The notes under the pieces: model-generated | What the model was told of the DNA's origin: nothing | What the model saw: the letters and a program-made list of their open reading frames with translations, nothing else | The model's database searches: none | Position numbers and translations under genes: made by a program | NCBI RefSeq assembly: GCF_023805255.1 | Contig: NZ_JAMSCK010000009.1 | Coordinates: 1-57,950, forward strand | DNA length: 57,950 bases | Reading direction: 5' to 3' | Source of the DNA: Gramella jeungdoensis | Lineage (GTDB): Bacteria > Bacteroidota > Bacteroidia > Flavobacteriales > Flavobacteriaceae | Shown: positions 44,489 through 52,838 of the stretch, one piece after another | Layout of the letters: every line of letters starts with the position of its first letter | Position numbering within the stretch: the stretch's first letter is position 1

Positions 44489-45484
44489 ATGAGACGTTTG
44501 TTATTGGGCACATTATTTTTAGTTCTGTTCAGCGCCTGCGATGACGGAGAGATTATCGTTACCAGTTTCGATTTTGAAGATAGCACCCTTGAATTCTGCA
44601 ACGGCCCAAACAAGAACGTGATCTATGCTATAAATAACAATGATGTTTTTGAATCAATCTCCCTCGAATTCAACAATAATCAACTCGACGTGGATGAAGA
44701 TGATAATCTTATTCCGCCGGAAGAAGAGCAGGTAACTTTCGCCTTGACCGAAAATAACCGCCTGGTTTACCGGATCTATTATTCTGAAGTGCCTAATAAT
44801 TATTTCTGTAATGTAGTGCCTCCAAGTTCTCCCGATGTTATTGAAGAATGGGCAAGTGAACCGGGAGGAACCGTAGTGGTGAATACAGGTTTTATTGATG
44901 AAACAGGTACTGCCGATCCCGATGGGGACGGCCTGGAAAACCAGGAAGAAGGTTGGAATTCAAACCAGGATACTGATGAAGACGGAATACCAGATTACCT
45001 GGATGTTGATGATGATGGGGATAATGTGCCAACCAGAAATGAATTAGCCAACAGTGCCGATGATCCGGTTAACGAAGATGGTTTTAGAGATACAGATGAA
45101 GACGGAATTCCAAATTACCTGGATAATGATGATGACGATGACGGGGTTCTTACCAGATTTGAAGTTGAAGAAGGTAACGAAGACAATCCTGCAGCATTTC
45201 AAACTGCCCAGGGCATATCAAATTATCTAAACCAGGAACAAACCTCAGAATTTCAGCATGAGGTTTATATTTCTCATGATATTACCCGCAGTTATGGACT
45301 TCAGATCCTTATAAATAACCTGAAATTTGAAAAGCAGGATGGCTCGGGTGAATCCATTCAGTTCCAAACCTATAATCTGGGAAATCTCAATTCAACTGGG
45401 GTAGACTTTCCTCAATGCCCAGCTCAGGATCCAACCTGTGGTGATACCAACGGGGAAGAAGAAACACCTGAAACAGAAGGCTAG
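44489..45484 (+). CDS. Lipoprotein with thrombospondin-3-like calcium repeats
   Basis: A 331-residue lipoprotein; lipid cysteine 17 (LFSAC) followed by DDGE, an acidic export-type signal. The first part (about 20-135) is of unknown fold. Between about 145 and 220 there are several acidic repeats of the form DxDxDG (DPDGDGLENQEEG, DTDEDGIPDYLDVDDDGD, DTDEDGIPNYLDNDDDDDG), as in thrombospondin type 3 calcium-binding repeats. A beta-rich C-terminal domain with a CPAQDPTCGD cysteine pair follows. I start at ATG 44489; a TTG directly upstream adds one residue. It is convergent with the Smr gene, with only three bases between. Confidence 0.82.
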   Translation: MRRLLLGTLFLVLFSACDDGEIIVTSFDFEDSTLEFCNGPNKNVIYAINNNDVFESISLEFNNNQLDVDEDDNLIPPEEEQVTFALTENNRLVYRIYYSEVPNNYFCNVVPPSSPDVIEEWASEPGGTVVVNTGFIDETGTADPDGDGLENQEEGWNSNQDTDEDGIPDYLDVDDDGDNVPTRNELANSADDPVNEDGFRDTDEDGIPNYLDNDDDDDGVLTRFEVEEGNEDNPAAFQTAQGISNYLNQEQTSEFQHEVYISHDITRSYGLQILINNLKFEKQDGSGESIQFQTYNLGNLNSTGVDFPQCPAQDPTCGDTNGEEETPETEG

Positions 45485-45487
45485 TAA

Positions 45488-46036
45488 TTAGGGATTCTGA
45501 AAAATATAGACTTCGGTAGCTCCCAGGCCATATTTCTGATAATCGGCATCATAGAACCTGATATTTGAATATCTGCCTAAAAGATATTCCAGTTCCATTT
45601 TCAGTACACCTTCCCCCACTCCATGTATGAAAACTATTCTTTGTATCCTATTTTTAATAGCGAATTCAAGTTTATGCCTGGCAGTATCCAGCTGTAAATT
45701 CAGCATTTCGTGATTGCTCATCCCTTTAGTTGATCTTACCAGCTGGTTCACATGAAGATCCACCTCCATTGGAGGCTGCTTTTTGTCCTTTGATCTCGAT
45801 GGAATGGATCTGGGCTTTTTGGCCGGCTTCTTTTCTTCAAGTACTTCTTCAAAATCGAAACCACCCATATCTGCCGGATCAATATCATCATGGATCTTTA
45901 CTAATTGTTCAGCAGGGAAAGTCATTATAAAACCATCTTCCGTGCGAATGCTCACTTCCTCTCCCTTAATTTCCTGGACGATCCCGCTTAGTTCATCATC
46001 AAGCAATTCAACTCTATCTCCTGGTTTTAAGTCCAT
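45488..46036 (-). CDS. Smr-domain protein
   Basis: A 182-residue protein with an N-terminal KOW/Tudor-like barrel (about 1-45, MDLKPGDRVELLDDE), an acidic and basic linker (about 55-90), and a C-terminal Smr domain (about 90-182) with the DLHVNQLV and HGVGEGVLK motifs that form the nuclease/nucleic-acid site in the MutS2/Smr family. It is not fused to MutS2, so this is a stand-alone Smr protein, perhaps in mRNA or ribosome rescue as in other Smr proteins. It is coupled to the small membrane gene by a one-base TAATG overlap. Confidence 0.85.
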   Translation of the reverse strand: MDLKPGDRVELLDDELSGIVQEIKGEEVSIRTEDGFIMTFPAEQLVKIHDDIDPADMGGFDFEEVLEEKKPAKKPRSIPSRSKDKKQPPMEVDLHVNQLVRSTKGMSNHEMLNLQLDTARHKLEFAIKNRIQRIVFIHGVGEGVLKMELEYLLGRYSNIRFYDADYQKYGLGATEVYIFQNP

Positions 46037-46239
46037 TAATCCTCCTTATTATCATTATCAGTTTTATGATCATCCTTGGTAGCAACCCAGAAATTAGTTG
46101 CCCTGTATAGCCCCAACATAATAATTACGAGCCCAACAATCTTAAAATAAGGACTTACGTCATCGGCTGAAAGTGTATAAAGAAGTACTCCTCCTCCAAT
46201 AACAATAAGCAACGTGTTTATCACCTGTGAATTATTCAT
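46036..46239 (-). CDS. Small two-segment membrane protein
   Basis: A 67-residue protein with two hydrophobic segments (about 6-22 and 31-48) and a charged tail (KDDHKTDNDNKED). No family is recognised with certainty. Its ATG gives a complete protein; its stop codon overlaps the start of the Smr gene (TAATG), which supports that it is real and translated in step with it. Confidence 0.7.
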   Translation of the reverse strand: MNNSQVINTLLIVIGGGVLLYTLSADDVSPYFKIVGLVIIMLGLYRATNFWVATKDDHKTDNDNKED

Positions 46240-46306
46240 TTTCAGTTAGTTAAAAATTTAAAAAGTGAATTTTGAAATGCTTTATTTACTACTTTTAGGC
46301 AAATTT

Positions 46307-48064
46307 ATGGCTTTCATGAAGCTTCCACTCCTTTTTTTAATGATTTTTAGCGTAAGTGGAATCTACGCGCAATTGTATATTGCCCCTTCTGAAAAGTCGG
46401 ATAGCTATCTCTATGCAAAAGACCGGTTACTTTATGTAGAAAATGAAATTCATCTTACCGAAAATCTTAGGAAAGAAACACAAGCTAGTATCTATTTCAG
46501 AAATGAAGCTCAATTAATTCAGGGAGCAAAAAATATCAGTCAGAATGAAGGCTCGGGCAAGATCTCTGTGTTTCAAGAAGGCACTTCCAATGCCTATGAC
46601 TATAATTACTGGGGACTACCCGTTAGGATTGGAGATAAAAATAAACAGCTGAATGATTTCATTTACGAACCTTTAAGCAATACAGAAAGCAGGAATGCAA
46701 AACTTATATCTGCCCTGGACGGAAGCAGCGATCCTTTAAGCATCTCCAACCGTTGGATCTATACTTTTTCTGGAACCAGCTATTCCAACTGGCATTATGC
46801 AGGTGATCATTTTGACCTTAAGCCGGGAGAAGGTTTCACCATGAAGGGTGTTAATGGCATCAACCTGAAAGAAATTGAAGGACAGCCCATAAATGCAGGC
46901 TCATCCCAAATTTATGATTTTAGAGGAATGCCCAATGACGGAAAAATCGAACTACCAATTCAAAAAGATCAGACTCTTCTCGTGGGAAATCCATATCCGT
47001 CGGCCCTGGATCTGGACAAATTCCTCACAGAAAATACTTCTTCTACCGGGATCGCTTATTTCTGGGATTCCAGAAAGAATGGAAACTCACATTATCTTTC
47101 AGATTATGAAGGTGGCTATGGCACCTATTCTCCAGGTGCGGGGATATATGTCCCTGCTATTTTCAGAAAATATCCCGATGGTACCGAAACAGGCGAGATA
47201 GGACAATTATATGCCAGGGACATAAGCCCTATCGCGCAAGGATTCATGGTAATTGGAAAAAATGAGGGTAAGATCGTTTTTCAGAATTCACAAAGAGTAT
47301 TTCAAAAGGAAGAGCCAGGAGTTTCCGAATTCAAAAACCATGAAACCGCAATCCCTTCTTTGAGATTGAATATTGAAATGGATTCCACGTATATAAGACA
47401 ACTTGTTCTCGCTTTAAGGGATAATGCCACGCCCGATGAAGATCATGCCATGGATGCCCGGAAAATGGATTCAGCACCCAGTGATGTTAACTGGTCACTT
47501 TCGGGCGAAGCTTATATAATTAACGTTAGACCTAAAAAGGATGAGGAACTCATTCCATTAAAAGTTAAACTGGAAAAAGAAACCAGCCTTAAGTTCTCTG
47601 TTGCAGAACTGAATAATTTCAATCCAGACCGTTTGTTTATATATGATTCTAAAGATGATCTTTATTTTGGCATAAAAACAGGTTACCTAAAGCTAAGTTT
47701 AGCTAAAGGTGAATACAATGAAAGATTCTATCTAAGTTATATTGAAAAACTTCCAACCAGTAAAACTGATCCTGAGGCACCAGAAGGTTACAAACCGAAA
47801 CCACCAAATATCCTTCTTAATACTATAGACATTTTCCAGAATAACAGGGAAGAGAAATTAGAGTTAAAAGTTCTTTATGATACCGGAATAAGTAGTTTTC
47901 GGCTTTACGACCTTAATGGAAAAATCATATTTAGTCAGAGTTTCAAAGGGAATCAGAAAGATTTTGCACTTCCTACAGGAAATTTATCGAATGCTGTTTA
48001 TATTGTAAAGGTAAATACAACCGATCAGCGGGAACTAACTAAAAAGATAGGCATCAAGAATTGA
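46307..48064 (+). CDS. T9SS type A sorting-domain protein
   Basis: A protein of about 585 residues with an N-terminal signal peptide (MKLPLLFLMIFSVSGIYAQ) and a C-terminal type IX secretion sorting domain (about the last 80 residues: SSFRLYDLNGKIIFSQ, LSNAVYIVKVNT, KKIGIKN). The middle is beta-rich, of unknown function, and contains VGNPYPSALDLDKFL, common in related exported cargo proteins. I take ATG 46307; ATG 46316 gives the same signal peptide, and the longer GTG frame from 46265 adds a second hydrophobic stretch with no support. It is coupled to the next gene by a TTGA overlap. Confidence 0.85.
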   Translation: MAFMKLPLLFLMIFSVSGIYAQLYIAPSEKSDSYLYAKDRLLYVENEIHLTENLRKETQASIYFRNEAQLIQGAKNISQNEGSGKISVFQEGTSNAYDYNYWGLPVRIGDKNKQLNDFIYEPLSNTESRNAKLISALDGSSDPLSISNRWIYTFSGTSYSNWHYAGDHFDLKPGEGFTMKGVNGINLKEIEGQPINAGSSQIYDFRGMPNDGKIELPIQKDQTLLVGNPYPSALDLDKFLTENTSSTGIAYFWDSRKNGNSHYLSDYEGGYGTYSPGAGIYVPAIFRKYPDGTETGEIGQLYARDISPIAQGFMVIGKNEGKIVFQNSQRVFQKEEPGVSEFKNHETAIPSLRLNIEMDSTYIRQLVLALRDNATPDEDHAMDARKMDSAPSDVNWSLSGEAYIINVRPKKDEELIPLKVKLEKETSLKFSVAELNNFNPDRLFIYDSKDDLYFGIKTGYLKLSLAKGEYNERFYLSYIEKLPTSKTDPEAPEGYKPKPPNILLNTIDIFQNNREEKLELKVLYDTGISSFRLYDLNGKIIFSQSFKGNQKDFALPTGNLSNAVYIVKVNTTDQRELTKKIGIKN

Positions 48065-48354
48065 CGAATCTCCAGGAATATATGCTACCCTGCCTTAACA
48101 AGACCCTTTTCGGGATTGAATGTACGGGTTGTGGAGCGCAAAGAGCTGCTGTATTACTTTTTCAGGGTGAGTTCTCAAAAGCCTTTTTTATGTATCCGGC
48201 AATTTACAGCCTGTTAGTTTTATTGGCATTTCTGCTATTCAATCTTTTTTATAAATTTAGATATGATTACAGCATAAAAATGGGACTGATCATTTTTAAT
48301 GCAGTTATCATTGCCATCGCGTATATCATTAAAATGATTCATATTTTCAACTAA
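48061..48354 (+). CDS. DUF2752 membrane protein
   Basis: A 97-residue membrane protein with the DUF2752 signature CTGCGAQRA near 22-30 and two hydrophobic segments (about 44-62 and 74-92). The start is TTG at 48061, overlapping the TGA of the T9SS gene (TTGA), consistent with coupling; ATG 48082, seven codons in, is the alternative and would still keep the LPCLNKTLFGIECTGCG core. Function unknown. Confidence 0.75.
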   Translation: MTNLQEYMLPCLNKTLFGIECTGCGAQRAAVLLFQGEFSKAFFMYPAIYSLLVLLAFLLFNLFYKFRYDYSIKMGLIIFNAVIIAIAYIIKMIHIFN

Positions 48355-48371
48355 CCAATTAAAACCTCACT

Positions 48372-48698
48372 ATGGAAAAAAAAGAATTACCCAATTCCAC
48401 CCTTATTTTAGTTTTTGGTATTTTATCGATTGTAGGATGTTGCTGCTACGGGATACTCGGTGTGGTCTTCGGGATTATAGCCCTCATAATGTCTAATCGG
48501 GCTATGGAGATCTACAGTGCCAATCCCGAACTTTATACCGGATATCAGAATGTCAAGACAGGCAGAATTCTGGCAATAATAGGTCTTGTATTAAGTGCAC
48601 TAAGTATAATAAGCCTGATAGTTAGCCTTATACTCTATGGAAGCTTTGAAGGAATCTATGAGATACAGCAAGAGATTATAAGGGAATATGGCGGATAA
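48372..48698 (+). CDS. CCC-motif membrane protein (DUF4190-like)
   Basis: A 108-residue membrane protein with two or three hydrophobic segments. The N-terminal helix carries the VGCCCYGILG motif that gives the family its name, followed by GVVFGIIALIMS and a conserved GRILAIIGLVLSALSI. The cysteines may bind metal or form disulfides, but no role is known. It follows the DUF2752 gene by 17 bases and probably closes the operon of the T9SS protein, ending in a terminator. Confidence 0.85.
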   Translation: MEKKELPNSTLILVFGILSIVGCCCYGILGVVFGIIALIMSNRAMEIYSANPELYTGYQNVKTGRILAIIGLVLSALSIISLIVSLILYGSFEGIYEIQQEIIREYGG

Positions 48699-48715
48699 TC
48701 TAAATTTATATAGAA

Positions 48716-48748
48716 TAAAAAAATCCCGCTTAGTGGCGGGATTTTTTA
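48716..48748. terminator. Bidirectional intrinsic terminator
   Basis: Stem AAATCCCGC/GCGGGATTT (48721-48729 with 48736-48744), flanked by As and Ts. It serves the CCC-motif gene on plus and rocD on minus. Confidence 0.85.
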
Positions 48749-48767
48749 TTGAGTATTAAAATTAATA

Positions 48768-50051
48768 CTATTTCTCAAATTGTTTTAAGGTCCTTATGAT
48801 AATGTCTACACAGTCTCTTAATTGCTCTTCGTTCATCACTAAAGGAGGAGCAAAACGAATTATATTGCCATGAGTAGGCTTGGCAAGCAACCCATTCTCT
48901 TTTAGTGCCAGACAAATATCCCAGGCAGTGCTGCTTTCAGGAGAATCATTTATCACAATCGCATTCAGCAGACCACGCCCTCTAACGAGGTTAACGATAT
49001 TGGACTCCATGATATAATCATCAAGCAATCTTCGAAAAAGTTTCCCTAGCTTTCTTGCATTCTGGGTAAGATGTTCATCTCTCACAACATCAAGGGCCGC
49101 AACAGCTACGGCTGCAGCTACAGGGTTACCTCCAAAAGTTGACCCATGCTGTCCCGGCTGTATCACATCCATCACTTCGTCATCGGCCAGTACTGCAGAA
49201 ACAGGGTAATTTCCTCCGGAAAGTGCTTTCCCAAGAATCAGAATATCGGGTCTGGTATAGGTTTCTTCCTGCCTTTCACAATGGTTCTCACAGGTACAGT
49301 GCCCACAAACCGCAAGCAGGCCTCCTGTTCTTCCAATTCCTGTCTGAATCTCATCAGCCATAAAAAGCACATTATGTTTATTACAGATCTCTTTGGCCTT
49401 ACTCATAAAATCATCAGCTGGCGTATAAACTCCGGCTTCACCCTGAATAGGCTCCACAAGAAATCCGGCTACGCTCGGGTTATTCTCGATCGCCGCTTCA
49501 AGTGCTTCGGGATCATCGTAAGGGATCTTTATGAATCCCGGCGTATATGGCCCAAAGTTCTTACGTGCTTCTTCATCATTAGAGAATGATATAATGGTCG
49601 TAGTCCTTCCGTGAAAATTGTTTTCACAAACTATGATCTGGGCTTCGGTTTCCTTAACACCTTTTCTTTCATAAGCCCACTTTCGAGCGATCTTGATTGC
49701 GGTTTCAACGGCTTCAGCACCAGTGTTCATTGGTAAGAGCTTATCAAAACCGAAATATTCCGTAGCATATTTTTCATAAGCACCAAGTACATCGTTATGG
49801 AATGCACGTGAAGTAAGCGCCAGTTTAGAAGCCTGCCCATGCAGAGCCTCAACGATCTTAGGGTGACAATGACCCTGGTTCACCGCTGAATAGGCCGAAA
49901 GAAAATCGTAGTATTTTTTGCCTTCCACATCCCATACATGAACGCCTTCTCCCCTGCTTAATACTGCAGGTAGTGGATGATAGTTATGAGCTCCATGTTG
50001 GTCTTCAAGTTTAATAGCTTCTTCAGAAGAATTAATTTTTGGTAATGGCAT
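48768..50051 (-). CDS. rocD: Ornithine--oxo-acid aminotransferase with a cysteine-rich insert
   Basis: A 427-residue PLP enzyme that moves the delta-amino group of ornithine to 2-oxoglutarate, linking arginine, proline and glutamate. The N-terminus EDQHGAHNYHPLP, the PLP site NTGAEAVE, NNFHGRTT, DEIQTGIGRTG and the PLP Lys in ILGKALSGGNYP are all typical. Between the last two a short insert around 249-259 contains CGHCTCENHC, four Cys and two His, which standard ornithine aminotransferases lack. I take ATG 50051; the longer frame (TTG 50153) adds 34 residues without family similarity. A single gene, convergent with the CCC-motif gene. Confidence 0.93.
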   Translation of the reverse strand: MPLPKINSSEEAIKLEDQHGAHNYHPLPAVLSRGEGVHVWDVEGKKYYDFLSAYSAVNQGHCHPKIVEALHGQASKLALTSRAFHNDVLGAYEKYATEYFGFDKLLPMNTGAEAVETAIKIARKWAYERKGVKETEAQIIVCENNFHGRTTTIISFSNDEEARKNFGPYTPGFIKIPYDDPEALEAAIENNPSVAGFLVEPIQGEAGVYTPADDFMSKAKEICNKHNVLFMADEIQTGIGRTGGLLAVCGHCTCENHCERQEETYTRPDILILGKALSGGNYPVSAVLADDEVMDVIQPGQHGSTFGGNPVAAAVAVAALDVVRDEHLTQNARKLGKLFRRLLDDYIMESNIVNLVRGRGLLNAIVINDSPESSTAWDICLALKENGLLAKPTHGNIIRFAPPLVMNEEQLRDCVDIIIRTLKQFEK

Positions 50052-50212
50052 GTAAAATCTGTTTTTTGTATTAGTGTTACGCAATTCCTTCTTTTTTCTC
50101 TGGAAGTACCCACGAAAAGGAGAGAAATCATCCTCAATTTTGAATTCCTGCAAAATACTAAATGTTTGCTGAAAATTTCAACCGCCCTCTCTTTAAATCT
50201 TGTTAATTATCC

Positions 50213-50220
50213 TATTTTTG
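50213..50220 (+). promoter_or_regulatory. -7 box candidate of rlmD
   Basis: TATTTTTG fits TAnnTTTG and lies only four bases before the rlmD ATG. If used, the mRNA would have no leader. No TTG at -33. Confidence 0.4.
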
Positions 50221-50224
50221 CGCT

Positions 50225-51634
50225 ATGGCCAGAAGAAATAAAAACAAGCTTTTCAGCGAAATTGAAGTGACCGATGCGGGTGCCAAAGGCAAGGCAGTTG
50301 CCAAATCTCCAGATGGAAGAGTGATCTTTATAGATAATGCCGTGCCCGGAGATATTGCAGATGTACAGACTACGCGTCGCAGAAAATCATACTACCAGGG
50401 AACTGCTGTTGAATTCCATAAACTTTCGGACAAAAGAACGGAGCCGGTATGCAGACATTTTGGAACCTGTGGTGGCTGCAAGTGGCAGAATATGGAATAC
50501 AAATACCAGCTGGAATATAAGCAGCAGGAAGTGATAAATAATCTTCGCCGACTTGGGAAAATAGAATTGCCTGAGGTTACACCAATATTAGGTAGTGAAA
50601 AGATTTACTTCTATCGCAACAAAATGGAATTTTCATTCAGCGATAGCCGCTGGCTAACCCAGGAAGAGATTCAAAGCGGTGAGAACATTGAAAATCGCAA
50701 CGCGCTTGGTTTCCATATTCCGGGAATGTGGGATAAGATCCTTGACATTGAAAAGTGTCATCTTCAGGAAGATCCCAGCAATGCCATCAGGAATTTTGTA
50801 AAAGATTTCGCTACTGAGAATGGATTGGAATTCTTCAATACTCGAAATCAGGAAGGGCTTCTGCGTACTCTTATGATAAGGACTTCTTCTACCGGAGAAA
50901 TAATGATACTCGTTCAGTTCTTTGAAGATAGAAAAGAACAACGTGAGCTATTGCTGAATGCTTTGGCCGAAAAATTTCCAGAGATCACTTCGCTACAGTA
51001 TGTGGTCAATAACAAACCAAATGATACCATTTACGATCAGGAGGTGATATGCTATAAAGGTCGTGATCATATTTTTGAGGAAATGGAAGGTCTCAAGTTC
51101 AAGATAAACGCAAAATCATTTTATCAAACAAATTCTGACCAGGCCTATAATCTCTATAAGATTGCGAGAAATTATGCCAATCTGAAAGGTGACGAACTGG
51201 TATATGATCTTTATACCGGCACCGGAACCATCGCACAGTTCGTGGCAAAACAGGCAAAAAAAGTGGTTGGCGTTGAAGCTGTGCCAGAAGCAATTGCCGA
51301 CGCGAAGGAAAATGCCAGAAGAAATGATATCGAGAATGTGGAATTCCATGTTGGCGATATGCGTAAGGTTTTCACCGAAAGTTTCATCAATAAACATGGA
51401 CATCCAGACGTTATCATAACCGATCCCCCAAGGGATGGTATGCATAAGGATGTGGTAGCACAAATTATTGGTATATTGCCGGAACGAATCGTGTATGTTA
51501 GTTGCAATTCGGCTACCCAGGCGAGAGATCTGGCTTTGCTGGACGAACATTATAAGGTAACGGCCACACAGGCAGTTGATATGTTCCCGCAAACGCATCA
51601 TGTTGAGAACGTGGTTTGCTTAGAAAGAAGATAA
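50225..51634 (+). CDS. rlmD: 23S rRNA (uracil-C5)-methyltransferase RlmD
   Basis: Methylates U1939-type uracil of 23S rRNA. A 469-residue protein with a TRAM domain (about 10-65), an iron-sulfur cluster motif CRHFGTCGGC (about 76-85, CX5CX2C) with the fourth Cys in IEKCHLQ (about 178), and a SAM-methyltransferase domain (YDLYTGTGTIAQF, TDPPRDG with the catalytic Cys in VSCNSATQARD). The DUF6452 gene follows directly (TAA then ATG), and the DUF6048 gene overlaps that; the three form one operon, a common order in this family. Confidence 0.9.
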   Translation: MARRNKNKLFSEIEVTDAGAKGKAVAKSPDGRVIFIDNAVPGDIADVQTTRRRKSYYQGTAVEFHKLSDKRTEPVCRHFGTCGGCKWQNMEYKYQLEYKQQEVINNLRRLGKIELPEVTPILGSEKIYFYRNKMEFSFSDSRWLTQEEIQSGENIENRNALGFHIPGMWDKILDIEKCHLQEDPSNAIRNFVKDFATENGLEFFNTRNQEGLLRTLMIRTSSTGEIMILVQFFEDRKEQRELLLNALAEKFPEITSLQYVVNNKPNDTIYDQEVICYKGRDHIFEEMEGLKFKINAKSFYQTNSDQAYNLYKIARNYANLKGDELVYDLYTGTGTIAQFVAKQAKKVVGVEAVPEAIADAKENARRNDIENVEFHVGDMRKVFTESFINKHGHPDVIITDPPRDGMHKDVVAQIIGILPERIVYVSCNSATQARDLALLDEHYKVTATQAVDMFPQTHHVENVVCLERR

Positions 51635-52153
51635 ATGAAAATATATACCTGTAAATTTTTACTTATTTGCTTTTTATTAGCCAGTTTTGGCTGTCAGCGT
51701 GACGACATCTGTCCTGAAAGTACTGAGACCACTCCATTGCTCATCATCAGGTTCTACGATAATGAAGCTCCCGAAGAACTTCAGGCTCCGCAAAACCTCA
51801 GAGTTCGCTCTGTGGGAAATGATACCAGCTATGTTTATAATCGTTATAGTCAGGATAGTATTGCCGTTCCTCTTAGGACCGATCAGGATATTACAGAATA
51901 CATTTTCACATTGAATACTCCAGCCGATCCCCAGGAAGGTGAAGAGCCCGAAGAGCCTGGAAATTCTGATATTTTAACTATCAGTTATGGCCGTGAGGAA
52001 GAATACCTGAACCGGGCATGTGCATATAAGGTAAATTATGTTGGTTTAAAGATAGATGTAGAAAATGACGATGATAACTGGATACAGGATATTCAGATTG
52101 AACGCCCAATTGTTGAAGATCAAAATCAGGCCCATGTATCGATATTTTTCTAG
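51635..52153 (+). CDS. DUF6452 family lipoprotein
   Basis: A 172-residue lipoprotein: lipobox SFGC, Cys20, followed by QRDD, a possible surface-export signal. The domain begins ICPESTETTPLLIIRFYD, characteristic of the DUF6452 family, and is beta-rich. Function unknown. It starts immediately after the rlmD stop codon and overlaps the next gene by 20 bases, so the two are translated in step. Confidence 0.85.
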   Translation: MKIYTCKFLLICFLLASFGCQRDDICPESTETTPLLIIRFYDNEAPEELQAPQNLRVRSVGNDTSYVYNRYSQDSIAVPLRTDQDITEYIFTLNTPADPQEGEEPEEPGNSDILTISYGREEEYLNRACAYKVNYVGLKIDVENDDDNWIQDIQIERPIVEDQNQAHVSIFF

Positions 52154-52838
52154 CCTAATTTTTCTCCTGATTTTATGCCTTCCTGGTTTTGCCCAGGAAA
52201 CGACGACCGAAACAGATACTGTTCGGTATAAAGAAAAATACGGGGTAAGAGTTGGTGTAGATCTTAGTAAACCTCTCAGAACCTTGCTTGATGATAAATA
52301 TAGCGGCCTGGAACTGGTGGGTGATTACCGGGTTTATAATAATTTCTATGCTGCTGCCGAAATAGGAAACGAAGAGGTGACTTTTGAGGGCGATAATATC
52401 CAGACCTTAACAAAAGGGAGCTATATTAAAGTCGGGGGTGATTATAACGCTTATGAGAACTGGCAGGATATGCAAAATGCCATTTTTGTAGGAGTTCGTT
52501 ATGGCTTTGCCACATTTTCTCAAACACTGGATCAATATAGGGTTTATACTTCTTCCGATTATTTTGGACCGGATATAAGAGAAGACGACAGTGAAGTGAG
52601 CGGACTCACTGCCAATTGGGCAGAATTGGTTGTAGGTCTTAAGGTAGAGGTACTTAACAATCTTTATCTTTCGGCCAATGTTCAACTAAAAAGAAGAATT
52701 GGCCAGAACAGTCCGACTAACTTTGACAATCTGGTTATTCCGGGGTTTGGACGTACTTATGACGGCAGTGAATTTGGCGCAGGCTATGGCTATTCTATCT
52801 CTTACCTGATACCACTTTATAAAAGAGAGAGGAATTAA
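52134..52838 (+). CDS. DUF6048 family outer-membrane barrel protein
   Basis: A 234-residue protein with a signal peptide (LILCLPGFAQE) and about ten predicted amphipathic strands (YGVRVGVDLSKPLRTL, FYAAAEIGNEEV, YIKVGGDYN, AIFVGVRYGFA, LYLSANVQLKRRI and the closing YSISYLIPLY), matching DUF6048. I start at ATG 52134, which overlaps the DUF6452 gene by 20 bases; the longer frame to 52065 would spoil the signal peptide. Likely a partner of the DUF6452 lipoprotein in the outer membrane. It overlaps the convergent THUMP gene by four bases. Confidence 0.85.
   Translation: MYRYFSSLIFLLILCLPGFAQETTTETDTVRYKEKYGVRVGVDLSKPLRTLLDDKYSGLELVGDYRVYNNFYAAAEIGNEEVTFEGDNIQTLTKGSYIKVGGDYNAYENWQDMQNAIFVGVRYGFATFSQTLDQYRVYTSSDYFGPDIREDDSEVSGLTANWAELVVGLKVEVLNNLYLSANVQLKRRIGQNSPTNFDNLVIPGFGRTYDGSEFGAGYGYSISYLIPLYKRERN

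Noticed and set aside
46265-46306. Upstream GTG start for the T9SS protein
   Set aside because: It would add a second hydrophobic stretch in front of a complete signal peptide.
48768-50051. Acetylornithine aminotransferase (ArgD)
   Set aside because: The EDQHGAHNYHPLP N-terminus and DEIQTGIGRTG segment are typical of ornithine aminotransferase, and no arginine biosynthesis gene is adjacent.
50052-50153. N-terminal extension of RocD from a TTG
   Set aside because: The added 34 residues are not part of the aminotransferase family; ATG 50051 is close to the normal start.
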